Source of the DNA: Hymenopus coronatus
Taxonomy: Eukaryota; Arthropoda; Insecta; Mantodea; Hymenopodidae
Assembly: GCA_030762935.1 (NCBI GenBank)
Contig: CM060895.1
Span: 73,267,001-73,331,000, forward strand
Length of the DNA: 64,000 bases
Direction of reading: 5' to 3'
The notes beneath the pieces are model-generated. The model searched no databases, was not told the DNA's origin, and saw only the letters and a program-made list of their open reading frames with translations. Below, piece by piece: positions 34,317 through 45,034 of the stretch. A program made the position numbers and the translations under genes. Numbering within the stretch: position 1 is the stretch's first letter; each line of letters begins with the position of its first letter.

Positions 34317-34448
34317 ATGATGGAGGCAATACGCCGGCAAAATACTTTGCAAATCTCATTTCGAGGAGCTGAACGTCGACCCAGCGCGATGGAAGTGCAT
34401 GACTGGATTCACAACTACATGAAAATACCACCTGATCAGGTAGATACC
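34317..34448 (+). pseudogene. Start of a gag-like LINE ORF1, cut after about 43 codons
   Basis: The frame begins MMEAIRRQNTLQISFRGAER and continues through EVHDWIHNYMKIPPDQVD. This resembles the opening of gag-like nucleic-acid-binding ORF1 proteins that accompany some arthropod LINEs. I believe it belongs to the same Tx1-like element as the 3' third of the block, but that link is inference. After DQVD the sequence changes to GC-rich leader sequence (GGGGCCTACTACGGTAGGTA) of the central LINE, and the fused open frame to 34622 is probably fortuitous. Confidence 0.45.
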
Positions 34449-34904
34449 CCCGCAGGGGCCTACTACGGTAGGTATGGGTTAGGCGCACCCGGGGTCCCGA
34501 GCCACCTTGACTCCCTCTGTGGGCAACCTCTGAGTGGTGAGGGAGTCAGTAGGTCAAAATGCCCACCCACGTGTAGGCCGTGCGTGGAGACCCGTGTCGG
34601 TGAAAACGAATATCCTGGTTGATTGAGGGTTGCGTACCTGAGCCTGAGCTTCTGTCTTTCAGTAACTGGGGAGGGTGCGCAGCCTAATACACCGCTTTGG
34701 TTTCTGATTTGCCTAAACGGGAGGCTAGGGACTAACCCACCCCTAGTCAATCGGCCAGGACTAGGTATTACACCGAACTCCAGGGTGAGTGGGACGGCGA
34801 GCCCGCTGTATCCCCTGTGTAGCCCTGTCACCCCAGTGGGGTGACCCCTCGTTGGGCTCCGTGGTGGGTGGGGAGCACTGGGGGATGAATTTATACCATT
34901 TTTT
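34449..34904 (+). promoter_or_regulatory. 5' leader of the central I/Jockey-type LINE
   Basis: A GC-rich block unlike its surroundings, directly before ORF1. Leaders of such LINEs usually carry an internal promoter; no specific box was identified. Confidence 0.5.
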
Positions 34905-36362
34905 ATGGCACCAAAACCAAAACCCCTTAATTTAAATGCAGACGTTGGAAAGGAAGTAGTCGAGTCATGTGGTCCTCGCTACTTGGTTATTCATAGGACA
35001 GAGGAAGGTAAGAAGTTCCTTACGGTGAGCCCTTTTACTATCCAAAAGGGTCTCGATGCCATTGCTGGTCCTGTTAAATCCTGCGTTCGAGCTCGCAATG
35101 GTACACTTCTTGTCGAAGCCAACTCCGCCTCGCAAGCTGCAAGGATACTTAAAGCCACCATGTTAGCCAGCTATCCAGTGAAGGTCGAGGTGCACAAGTC
35201 GCTGAACTCCTCCCTCGGTGTAGTAACAACCCGCGCGTTGGACGATTTGTCCATTGAGGAGATCCAAGAAAATCTTGCGACTCAGGGTGTCTCAGCTGTT
35301 TATCGGGTACAACGTAAGATCAACGGTGAATTCCTGCCTACTCGTACGCTGTTTCTTATTTTTGATCGGGTTGATCTGCCTCAAAAGATTAGGGCAGGGT
35401 ATGAAGCCATCGAAGTTAGGCCTTATATACCCAATCCGCTGAGGTGCTTTAAATGCCAACGTTTTGGTCACACTAGTGAGTTGTGTACCGGCAAGTCCAC
35501 CTGCGTCCACTGCGGTGACATCTCCCACGATGGGGCTTGTGCTTCAGCTCCATCGTGTGTGAACTGTTACGGGGAACACCCATCTAGTTCCCGAGACTGC
35601 CCCCGTTTTGCAGAGGAACGAGCGATCCAGGAGATACGGGTGAAAGAGAAGGTGTCCTTCTTGGAAGCCCGGAAGCTCCTGCGACTCCGCCAACCCTCTG
35701 CCCCGAGGTCCGGTACCTATAGCTCAGTTGTAGCTAAACCGTTACCGCGTCGGGAAATCGCAACGCAGACCGGCGATATGAACGGGGCTACAATTGCGGA
35801 AAAGGTTATTTTAGCCCAAGCGCTGCCAAAGCCTTCGGCACCTACACCCAAGTTGGTATCAACATCTGCCAAATCCGCCAGCTTACAGAATAGTCCTGCA
35901 CACTTGTCACCGAAAGCCTCGACCTCGGGAACTAAAGCTGGTAAATTCACGACGTCTTCTGCCCCGGAAAAACAGTTTAAGACCAAGTATGTACGACAAG
36001 ACTTCTTGAAAGAGAATGTGCAATCTATTACCAAGTCATCTAAGGGTAAGAAAAGTACACGCAACTCCACACGTGTATCCTCCTCTGAAGGGTCATCTGG
36101 GGAGGAGGGCGTGAATCGGCGACGGCCGTCTTCGCCGATCAGCACATCCAATCGGTTCGAACTTCTCGCACCGAAATTTGCTCTTGAAAAAGGGACCTCC
36201 CTTGTGGAGGAGATGGACCAGGAGGATGCTGCCGCCACTGCCAGAGGGACAGTGCGGAAACGGCAGGATCGTGCTCCTGAAAATAGTACTAGCCCAACGC
36301 CTAAGAAGAACAAATTGAATAGACCAGCTAATCCCAATCTGCAGACGCGTCTTTCGATTTGA
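34905..36362 (+). CDS. LINE ORF1: gag-like protein with three zinc knuckles, intact
   Basis: An uninterrupted 485-codon frame. Its role in this family is to bind element RNA and accompany it to the target. Residues about 1-170 form the conserved N-terminal region (HKSLNSSLGVVTTRALDDLS and VRPYIPNPLRCFKCQRFGH). Three Cys/His knuckles follow at about 180-230: CFKCQRFGHTSELC (CX2CX4HX4C), CVHCGDISHDGAC (CX2CX4HX3C), and CVNCYGEHPSSSRDC. The C-terminal half is Ser/Pro/Lys-rich and low in complexity. ATG 34905 follows a T-rich stretch and is the first in-frame start. The frame is intact although the downstream ORF2 has three frameshifts. Confidence 0.9.
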   Translation: MAPKPKPLNLNADVGKEVVESCGPRYLVIHRTEEGKKFLTVSPFTIQKGLDAIAGPVKSCVRARNGTLLVEANSASQAARILKATMLASYPVKVEVHKSLNSSLGVVTTRALDDLSIEEIQENLATQGVSAVYRVQRKINGEFLPTRTLFLIFDRVDLPQKIRAGYEAIEVRPYIPNPLRCFKCQRFGHTSELCTGKSTCVHCGDISHDGACASAPSCVNCYGEHPSSSRDCPRFAEERAIQEIRVKEKVSFLEARKLLRLRQPSAPRSGTYSSVVAKPLPRREIATQTGDMNGATIAEKVILAQALPKPSAPTPKLVSTSAKSASLQNSPAHLSPKASTSGTKAGKFTTSSAPEKQFKTKYVRQDFLKENVQSITKSSKGKKSTRNSTRVSSSEGSSGEEGVNRRRPSSPISTSNRFELLAPKFALEKGTSLVEEMDQEDAAATARGTVRKRQDRAPENSTSPTPKKNKLNRPANPNLQTRLSI

Positions 36363-36384
36363 AACTTATCCCATAATATACCCA

Positions 36385-39083
36385 ATGGCTATCCTCCATT
36401 GGAACATACGCGGAATTCGACCACATCGACCAGAGCTTGACTTGTTGCTACGCCAGCATGAACCCTTGGCTGTATGCTTACAAGAGACGAAGCTCCGTCC
36501 ACAGGACACCGTTACCATCAGGCAGTACTCCTCCGTACGATGTGATTTATCCCCGGAGGACGGTGTCCCGGCACATGGGGCACTATGATGCTTATTCGAG
36601 ATGATATTTTTGCCAACTCCGTACCCATACAATCTGCAATCCAGTCCGTTGCTGTCAGCATTAAGCTACCCTCCGCTTTATTCACCATTTGCAGTATCTA
36701 TTTGCCTCCATCTGCGGACCTCATTTCGCAGTTGCCACCACCCTTTTTATTGGTAGGCGACGTGAATGCCCATCACCCTCTTTGGGGCTCTCCTCGGGCT
36801 TGTGCGAGAGGTACGCTACTTAAAGACTTCTTGGATAGTCAGAATCTTGCTCTCTTGAACACCGGAGAGCCCACCTTTCTTTCTGACGCCTTTCATAGTT
36901 TTTCACACATTGACATTGCAATTTGTTCCCCTCAGCTAGCAGTCACCTTATGCTGGAATATCATCTCGGATTTGCATTCTAGTGACCACTTTCCTTGTCG
37001 TATTAGTGTCTTGACACCCGTTGTATGTTCCACCCGTTTACCTAGTTGGCGCCTAGACCACGCCAGCTGGGAACTGTACACCCACTTGGCTGAATTTAGC
37101 TACGAAGAGCACGACTCTGTGAACCACTTGGTCGAACATCTCACAGGGACCATTCTTTCTGCTGCTAAGCAATCCATTCCGCGTTCGACTGGCTACAGCC
37201 GTCAATTTTCGGTACCTTGGTGGACCGATGGCTGTCGGGATGCTATTCGCGCTCGCAGACGAGCTCTACGGGTTTTCCAGCGTTTTCCTACACTGGATAA
37301 CCTGATACACTATAAACGGATGCGTGCACATTCTAGGCAGGTTATTAAGGATAGCAAAAAAAATGTCATGGAATAAATTCGTGGGTTCCTTTAATCGACA
37401 TACACCTTCCTCTGTCGTATGGGATAAGTTAAGACGTGTGGCTGGGAAACCGAACCATATGGCCATCGCCGGTCTCAAAACACCTACCGGAGCTGTTGTT
37501 GATACATTTGACGTGGCAAATACTTTTGGCAGTGCTTTCGCTCAGGTGTCTATCTCAGGCAATTATTCCCCTGAGTTTCTTACAGTTAAGAATCAGGTGG
37601 AATCTCAAGAATTCTCGTTTCTTTCTGGCAACCTTGAGGATTATAATCGCCTTTTCACCCTGGCAGAGCTAGACAATGCACTCTCCTCTTCACGACACTC
37701 AGCACCAGGTCCAGATGGTATCCACGTCCAAATGTTGCAACATCTCTCTCCTGATGGCAAAGATTTCCTACTCGAGGTCTATAATCGTGTCTGGGTTGAT
37801 GGCATTTTTCCAGACAAGTGGCGGGAGGCCACCATCATACCCATTCTTAAACCTGGAAAGGACCGCCATCTTCCTTCCAGTTACCGTCCTATTTCCCTCA
37901 CCAGTTGCGTGTGCAAGGTGATGGAACGCATGATCAATGGACGGTTGGTGTGGTGGCTGGAATCCCACAATCTTCTGACGAACATCCAGTGTGGCTTTCG
38001 ACGACGACGTTCAACTGCTGACCACCTTGTCTCTCTGTCAACTCAGATTATGGCCTGCTTTCTTAAGAACAGCCCCACAGTTGGGATATTTTTTGACCTC
38101 GAGAAGGCCTACGACAGGCGGGAATATTGCGTTCTCTGCACAACTGGAACATACGTGGACGCCTACCGTTGGTCATTCAGGAGTTTATGCGGGACCGCGT
38201 TTTTCGAGTGAGGGTGGGCTCGGTTTTTTCTAACCATTTTATTCAAGAGAACGGAGTGCCGCAGGGCTCGGTACTAAGCGTGACTCTATTTGCTATTGCG
38301 ATAAATTCCATATCACTATGTGTGGCTCAAGGTGTCTCTTCCTGTTTATTCGTGGACGACTTTGCCATCTTCTGTACTTCTCAGCGTACACCGTTTTTGG
38401 AACGCCGTCTCCAGCGGTGTTTTGACAATCTCTATGCTTGGAGCTCGAAACACGGTTTTCGTTTCTCCGCTGAGAAGACAGTCTGCGTTAACTTCTGGCG
38501 CCGTAAGTGGCAAATGCCGCCGTCTCTTCGACTCGGGCCAGATTTACTTCCTTTCGCAGACGAGGCGAGATTCCTTGGTTTGATCTTCGATCGGAAACTT
38601 TGTTGGGCACCACAAATAGCACAGCTTAGAGCACGATGTGACCGTTCTCTAAATCTTTTACGGATACTAAGTGGCAAATCTTGGGGTGCGGATCGGACGG
38701 CATTGCTCCGTCTTTATCGTGCTGTGATTCGTTCGAAGTTGGACTATGGCAGCATTGTGTATTCTTCAGCTCGACCTTCAGTGCTCAGAAGGTTAGACAC
38801 AGTCCATAACCAGGGCATCCGTGTGGCCGTTGGAGCTTTTCCAACGAGCCCAGTTGTTAGCCTCTACGCCGAATCGGGAGAACCTCCTCTGCGTTGTCGG
38901 CGTGATGTCCTGCTTGCTAATTATGGCTGTGGGCTGAAGTGTATGCCTGGGCATCCAACTTATCACGCGTTTTTCTCCCCTGAGCTGCACGAGCGATACT
39001 GCCTCCGCTCTCTGAGCCCCAGGCCAGCAGGTTTTCGTTTCCGTGAGGCTGCTGCGTTGGTCAGTCTGGATTTTGAACCGTCT
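36385..39083 (+). pseudogene. LINE ORF2 (endonuclease-RT), frameshifted and 3'-truncated
   Basis: Starts 22 bp after ORF1 with MAILHWNIRGIRPHRPELDL. Endonuclease motifs: LQETKL, GDVNAHHPLWG, SHIDIAIC, and SSDHFP with the catalytic His retained. RT motifs: SSYRPISLTSCVCKVME, CGFRRRRSTADH, FFDLEKAYD, NGVPQGSVLS, and FVDDFAIF, where Val replaces the usual Ala before DD. Frame changes occur near 36585 (HGAL/MMLIR), 37370 (an A8 run) and 38120 (just after KAYD). The frame then runs through GKSWGADRTALLRLYRA and SGEPPLRCRRDVL to about 39080, where the sequence switches to another LINE. The RNase H region expected from relatives is absent. Confidence 0.9.
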
Positions 39084-40537
39084 ACAGCGGGATGTCTTCG
39101 AAGGTGCAAGTCAATGGATACTTCAGTAAGCCTATAAAGCTTACTAACTCTGTACGCCAGGGTTGTCCACTATCAATGATTCTCTTCTCCCTTTCTTTAG
39201 AACCATTTCTTCGCTATCTTCAGGCTAAGTTGACTGGGACTGTCACTCCCGCTCGATTATTTTGTGCCAGAGCTTATGCTGATGACGTCACGCTGCTCAT
39301 CCGTGGGGGTGAGGCCTTACCCTTGGTACATACCGCCATCACACTTTATGAGGAAGCTTCTAATGCCAAAATGAACACCGCGAAGTCGCAACTGCTCCCT
39401 CTTGGATCGTGGCCGACTGATCACACTTTTCTCGATATCCCGATACAATATAGTGTCAAGATTCTCGACATCATCTTCTCCAAGCCGTTTACATCGATGA
39501 TTGCTCGCAACTGGGATCACAAAATAAATTTGATTAGGCTGAATACCACTGCACATCTTGGCCGGAACTTGAATCTTCTACAGAAAGTGTGGCACATCAA
39601 TCAGTTTGTTTTGGCAAAATTATGGTATATGGCGCAGATACTACCAATGCCTGAAAAACACGTCTCCCGAATTGAGCGACTTATTGGATACTATTTATGG
39701 AGAGCACAGCCCTTTCGTGTAGCTAAAACCCAATTGTGGCGAAAACGTAACGAAGGAGGCTTAGGTTTAATTGCAGTGGGACCTAAGAGTAAAGCGCTTC
39801 TTGTTAAATATATTATACTTGCCACTAGGGGATATGGAGAGGAACAAGAAATAGTATTTTAGGAACCCTTCAAGAATTCTCTTGGAACACCAGTTCGGGC
39901 TGCTCCTGCGGGTTTTAAGAGAGCACTCCAAGTTTTGGATGGCATTGATGTCGATGTCCTACCTCAGCAACCTAGAGGACTATTAGCTGAGCTCTACAAG
40001 CTTTTGCTACAGCGGCTGCTTGCACCAATTCATGTGGTGAATAAGATGCCCAACAGACCCTGGTGTCAGGTATGGCGGAACATCCATTTGCGCAACATAT
40101 CTACGGAGTGGACTACATGCGCATATTTGGTCATCAATGATGTTGTGGCTACAGAGGATAAAATATTCCGATATAACATGGTGAGGACCCCCACATGCAA
40201 CATTTGCGGTGTGCGGGATACTCTACGCCATCGTTTTGTTACCTGCACAACAGCACGACAGATCTGGCACTGGGTTGTTTCGCAATTGCACCGTCTTGCT
40301 CCTTCGCAAAATCCCAACGATTATGCTCGCACATTACTACAACTAGAGACACGAAGTATTACCGACCGCTTCGCACAGGTGTGGCTCGCTCTAGGCTTTC
40401 AGCATTATATACTGTCTGAAACGCATCCCAGCGTCGACGGTTTACGTTGTCATCTTAGAACAGCAAGAGAAGATCTGCAAAAACATAGACGCCTTTCACT
40501 GCAATCGGCAACAGCTTTTGCCTTGCTCATTCTATAG
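39060..40537 (+). pseudogene. 3' half of a second LINE ORF2 (Tx1/L1-like RT and C-terminus)
   Basis: Begins within the RT fingers/palm region (TVYSGMSSKVQVNGY, the first residues upstream of ATG 39092), then NSVRQGCPLSMILFSLSLEP and RAYADDVTLLI, the catalytic YADD box. A thumb-like region follows, then GGLGL and CNICGVRDTLRHRFVTC (CX2CX7HX4C). One in-frame TAG (39860-39862) breaks an otherwise continuous frame to 40537. Motif style (VRQGCPLS, AYADD, late zinc knuckle without RNase H) fits the Tx1/L1 group better than I/Jockey. Everything 5' of the RT is missing. Confidence 0.8.
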
Positions 40538-40687
40538 CGATTACAAAACCTTCTCATTTTGTTACCATCTTCCTGCACATGATTAATTTAAACGCACAGA
40601 CAACATTGTTCATAACTATATATAAGGATTGTGAACTGATATACTGTATTTATAATATAACTTATACCTTTTGTAATTAACAAAATG

Positions 40688-40709
40688 AATAAATAAACTT
40701 AAAAAAAAA
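40688..40709 (+). terminator. Polyadenylation signal and A-tract of the mosaic LINE
   Basis: Overlapping AATAAA signals at 40688 and 40692, then A9 at 40701-40709, immediately before the right direct repeat. Confidence 0.75.
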
Positions 40710-40715
40710 GTGCTG
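40707..40715. other. Putative target duplication, right copy (mosaic LINE)
   Basis: AAAGTGCTG, matching 34084-34092. The A residues merge with the tail. Confidence 0.6.
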
Positions 40716-40764
40716 TTATAATGCCAAAATATCCGAATACTTCAGCACACAGAGTTCTGCATGT

Positions 40765-41013
40765 ATGATTATTGTGTGCCAAAACTTTTGTGGAGATGTA
40801 AGACGGCGATTTGTAGACAGAATCTTTGCTAATCGTGTACCTCACATAGAAAAGGTCCGCAATTTTGCAAATAGGTTGGAAATGGGATCTATTCTTAAAA
40901 AGAAACCGAAAGTAAATCACAGTGTTCTTAGCAGAGGAAAATTCAATAATATCGGAGGAGTTAGACTGAAGATCAAAAAGCATCTGAGAAAGCTTGTACA
41001 GCATTGCTACTAG
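40765..41013 (+). pseudogene. DUF4817-like helix-turn-helix transposase relic
   Basis: The frame contains RRRFVDRIFANRVPHIEKVR, NFANRLEMGSILKKKPKVNH and SVLSRGKFNNIGGVRLKI, then KHLRKLVQHC. This resembles the N-terminal helix-turn-helix part of insect mobile-element proteins annotated as DUF4817, in which a short basic helix region precedes a mariner-type catalytic domain. No catalytic domain follows. Assignment is by general pattern only. Confidence 0.45.
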
Positions 41014-41744
41014 ACTTTTTAATTACAACCCTATAAGATAAATGCATCACAGAAATTGCAAACACACGATACTGTGATTGTGTTCATTGTATAATGGGTG
41101 ATAAACAATGTTGTTTGTCGCTCTACTGGACCACGTGTACTTGTTTTATTGCAAAAACGATTATTTTATTTACATGTTCATGACATAGAATTAATAAAGT
41201 GCAGATTTTCTTAAACGTTGTAAGACATGTGTGGCGGCACAGTGACATAATTGCTAAATATTCTATGACAGGGGTACACAGTGGTTATTGAAGCTATAAT
41301 CTGCATGATAAATATATGGGCTTGAGTTTAAGCACGATGGAAACTCGACTTCGCCGGCAACGGCGTGCTTACCGGTACGAAGAAAACTTCCGTTACGCCG
41401 GCCAAGCTTCCAAACGAAGGCTCTGTAGAATAGCTAAGAAAATGAAAATAGGCGCTAGTATCATCATTACCTGTACATATAAAACTTGTTAGCGATATTT
41501 TTACTAATAATGAAAACAAATTATTTAGGAGAAATATTGCATTGCTCTTGTAATCTATAATCCGAGATCGGTGGTCAGCGCATCATAGGAAAGAACTCTG
41601 CTTTACACTAGACTCCAAATCCAATGTTTCGAAATACTAGATTTCACCAAAATTTACCACACCAGCATGTTCTTGGTACTTTTTTCCTAGATAATAAACC
41701 GAATCTTGCCACGATTACAAAAAGAAGTCTTGAATAATGCTATT
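41014..41744. other. No gene seen
   Basis: AT-rich DNA with only short unsupported open frames. Confidence 0.5.
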
Positions 41745-41747
41745 CCC

Positions 41748-42040
41748 GTAGCTCAGTTGACAGAGCATCTCTTGCTGTGAAACGGGTCTCGGGTTCGATT
41801 CTCGGTTGGGGGATGAGAATTTTTCTCTAGCCATGATTATTTCCTATCCTCGCTAGAGTGTAGAAATATGAATGAAAGTGTGATGTGTGCGTGTGTGTGA
41901 TCTAATTCATAAAACCCCCAAAATCAAATCCAGTTGTAACTGTACACGAGTTAACATTGCCGATAGGCAGTAGGTGTCAAAGTTTAAAGGCTGGTAATTA
42001 AAGATGGAATGTAAATGGAAATATAAAAGGTCAATTAATG
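41748..42040 (+). mobile_element. tRNA-derived SINE (family B)
   Basis: The head has a D-arm that still pairs (GCTC...GAGC in TAGCTCAGTTGACAGAGCA) and a B-box arm, TCGGGTTCGATTCTCGG, with a pairing T stem. The acceptor ends (TTCCCGT and GGGGGA) pair in part. The anticodon stem does not form, so it is not a functional tRNA. A downstream body ends near a GTAAATGGAAATATA region. The 3' end is approximate. Confidence 0.65.
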
Positions 42041-42865
42041 CAGTAACATAACTTATCTACTTATACAATTTCCCTTAGTCCCTTCTTTAGTTCTCTGCTT
42101 ACCTGTAACAAAAGAAAAACACGAAGCGTTGGAGAAGACAGAGACATTCAAACTTGCTGGTGTTCGTTTTAGTTGCAGATTGTGACTCCTTACACTTCTT
42201 CCTTCGTGCATCACCTATCAGAACTTGGTCATTATACCAAAGTGATTTCAATTTTTCAGCATACATAGGGACTTTTAAGAAGTTTCCTTCAAGTTATGTA
42301 TCTATGCTCAAACCTTTGCACTTCAAAGAAATCAAAACAAGAGATTCCAAGGGCCTCGACGCTGGTAACAGCTGGGAGGTATGTCTGAGTGTAACGGGAT
42401 GGCAAGCGTTTTGTATGGGGCAGCGTGGAAGACAAACCCATAGTATGTGTATGTCCTGAGAACTAGCATTTTGAAATAATTGGGCACATTGTCAATATCA
42501 GCGAGAAACAGAGACCGGCGCGCATAATAAACCAGTTAGCATTTTCAGCCTGCTGGAAGGGGCATCAATAATGAATGTTGTTTGGGGGTATCATCTCTGA
42601 GATGTAAGCAAGACCATAAAATTGCATTCCTCTGGTTACCTACCTTAAATTTACAATACATTTCTCGCTGGAGATATTTTATGCCATTGCAGTCATTCTT
42701 GATCCTTAGGTGTGGTCCTATCTTCTTCAGTATACTAGATGTGTGTAATGGAACTGATAACTTAGTGTTCGATCTGCAAACACTGGGACGCAGGACTAGG
42801 ATGGGAGTTCGGTGAACAAGACCAATGTTTTATTTTTAAACTATTAAAATAAGTAATGTTAATAA
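42041..42865. other. No gene seen
   Basis: A 101-codon frame (42154-42459, plus) has no recognisable domain or context. Confidence 0.4.
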
Positions 42866-42935
42866 TTTTTTTCAGTCTGACTCTACCTATACAACTCCTG
42901 TCCTACACACGGCTTGTGTAAAACAAGTATTCCAA
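42866..42935 (+). mobile_element. SINE family E, 3'-end fragment
   Basis: TTTTTCAGTCTGACTCTACC through CTACACACGGCTTGTGT repeats the tail of the SINE at 43077-43250. Confidence 0.7.
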
Positions 42936-43076
42936 AACCAATTGACCATAATAGTTGGCTATACTATGAATCCTGGGCCTAAAGTACTTGCAGCATTGTA
43001 AGTCACCATTAGGTTGTCATCTCGAAATAATTTGAGATCACCTTGTGGTTTACCGGGAAACAGATGAGTCAGTTGA

Positions 43077-43250
43077 GAAATTCAATGCTATGCCGGCATG
43101 TTGCCATGGTGGCTCAGTGGCAGAGCAACCGGCTAAATATCGGGAGATCCGTGGTTCAAATCCCGGCTATGGCATTGAATTTTTCAGTCTGACTCTACTA
43201 TCCAACTGCTGTCCTACACACGGCTTGTGTGAAAAAACAATTATTCCAAT
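43077..43250 (+). mobile_element. tRNA-derived SINE family E with extended head stem
   Basis: The head GCCATGGTGGCTCAGTGGCA ... GTGGTTCAAATCCCGG ... CTATGGC forms a 7-bp acceptor-like stem and a D arm (GCTC/GAGC). Two mismatches in the T stem and one in the anticodon stem argue against a working tRNA. The flanks are also complementary (AAATTCAATGCTATGCC before, GGCATTGAATTTTT after). The body CAGTCTGACTCTACTATCC matches the fragment at 42866. Confidence 0.65.
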
Positions 43251-43437
43251 ATTTTATTTTAGGTTTTTTTTTTTTTGTGGTTTATGAGTATTTTCTCCTA
43301 AGCGTAAGCATTTATTAATCATTTTATTAAGATTAGAAATTTGATACGCTGACAGCACGAGTTTCACTTCGATAAGTCAAGCGTGTTGTTTGTAGCGCTG
43401 GCTTTATTGAAAGCGCTTTTGGGTGTACGTTTTAACA

Positions 43438-43740
43438 ATGAGTGACAGGAATTTCGAGCAGCGATGTGCAATTAGTTTTTTGCTTCAGGTTTGGACAGTG
43501 CCGCGGAAACGTTTATAAAACTTAAGTAGACCTATAGGGACATGGATTGTCAAGGGATTAGATGTTTCGGTGCTTCAAGATATTTTAAGAAGGAAATTAA
43601 AATGAACATCTTAGTGAAAGACCTGCGGTTTCAAGAATTGATGAAAATGTCGAAAAGGTCCGTGATCTAATTCTTGCTGATCGTCGGTAGGTACAAGAGG
43701 TTCTTGAAAGATTTCGCAAAAGGACATACATGTAAGACCA
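43438..43740 (+). pseudogene. Mariner transposase N-terminal half, decayed
   Basis: Starts ATG 43438 with MSDRNFEQRCAI, then in shifting frames SAAETFIKLK, SERPAVSRIDENVEKVRDLI and LADRR. These match the order of helix-turn-helix 1, the linker and helix-turn-helix 2 start of mariner transposases. Several stops and frameshifts are present. The C-terminal half appears at 45035-45335, beyond an R insertion. Confidence 0.7.
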
Positions 43741-43907
43741 AATTTAAAAGAACAACTGGGTGTTGCAAATGATAGTTAGATTTAGATTTCATAAAGAATA
43801 ATTTCTGTTACTTACCCAATGCCATAACGTAGTTAGGAACACCTGGGCTGTACGTGCCAAAGACTACAAACTTAGTGGAAGAAGTATAAGTAAAAAAAAA
43901 AAAAATT

Positions 43908-44524
43908 CTGATCTGTTCCATTCACATGAATTTCTCTACATCTCTGCAACAAATTATTGTTAAAAGGCTTATGCTTCTTTTTACTTCATGCTCATAGAGA
44001 AAAAATTAGCAGAAATAGTTTTATTACTTGCAAGTAGCACGGAAATAAGGGAGTAGAATAGACTAAAGATGCAGTCAAAAGATGGTTCTATGTGACCGAA
44101 GTTCCTTTGTTTGTATGGACAGGAGTTGACAAATTATTGTGTGAGAAAAGTATAAGTTGTTCAAAGCTGAAACAAAAACAAAGGGTGTCTCAAAAACAAT
44201 TGACTGCACGAACAAAATATATATAGCATAAATTGTATGTTTTAATGTCCTCTACATTTTTGTGTGGTAAGTTTTTGTTAATCTCGTACAGTTTAGCAGT
44301 TATGCAAAATTCCGTAAAATTCATCCAGAAAAAAGTAGTCTTCAGAGGCTTCCCAGATAATTCAAGATATATATCTTATTTATCAAGTAAATATATACAA
44401 TATTTTAATATAAACGTAAGAGCCATTTTTGGAGGTTTTTCTTGAAAATCTTCATGTCGCTTCCTTGGAAGATACCAAATTTGTTATTTAACGGTCTTTT
44501 CGTTTTTGAGCTATGCTGTCCACA

Positions 44525-44560
<36 letters not shown>

Positions 44561-44713
44561 ACGCACACACAAACCTTTATCTAAAATTCTTTTTTTGGAT
44601 TCAGGAGACCCAAAACATGTATTTTCGGTGAAATCTCAGTATCGAATTTTTGGTGCATTACAATGCATACCTTCTCTATACGCAAAGTATATAGTACGTG
44701 TAGAAAAAATAAA
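43908..44713 (-). repeat. R-family repeat, minus copy inside a mariner
   Basis: From TCTGATCTGTTCCATTCACA to GTGTAGAAAAAATAAAAATA. A (CA)n tract at 44526-44559 sits at the usual position. It separates the two halves of a mariner relic. Confidence 0.8.
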
Positions 44714-45034
44714 AATACTGTTTTTTCAATCATGTGCGCTGTGCGAGGGGTCTTCCAATAGAAAGAAACCAACCCTTCCAGATCAAAAAGTGTAAGAAAT
44801 ATATCAGGCACTGCAATACACTACGCAGTATTCACTTTACCTGTATGTAAAATGAAGTGTTCAATAATAGAATAAACATATTTACAGTCGTCAAGTACAG
44901 CATAGTGTACGCATACTTTTGATACAACTGTACAAGCACTACAGGTAGGCACGTGCCTGTTGTTGATATCGGGACTCACTCTCTGCCCTTCAACACACAC
45001 AGATAAGTCAACCTCATAGAAAATGGTCACCCGG

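Larger units (their letters stand above)
34093..40706 (+). mobile_element. Mosaic LINE: I/Jockey centre inside Tx1-like ends
   Basis: A 6.6-kb block ending in two AATAAA signals (40688-40697) and an A9 tract. Short direct repeats bound it. Three parts are visible: 34093 to about 34448 with the start of a gag-like ORF; about 34449-39080, an I/Jockey-type LINE with 5' UTR, ORF1, endonuclease and RT but no RNase H, 3' UTR or tail; and about 39060-40706, the RT palm-to-C-terminus half of another LINE with YADD and a CCHC motif. No tail or duplicated site separates the parts. All parts have the same orientation. Confidence 0.8.

Noticed and set aside
34463..34844. Open frames in the LINE leader (122 and 73 codons)
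   Set aside because: They lie in the GC-rich leader, on both strands, with no domain and no start context.
35717..36385. 222-codon minus frame
   Set aside because: Antisense shadow of the intact LINE ORF1, with no domain of its own.
41748..41820. Functional tRNA gene
   Set aside because: D and T arms pair but the anticodon stem does not; a SINE body follows.
43096..43168. Functional tRNA gene
   Set aside because: Acceptor and D stems form, but T and anticodon stems have mismatches, and the tail is repeated at 42866 as in a SINE.
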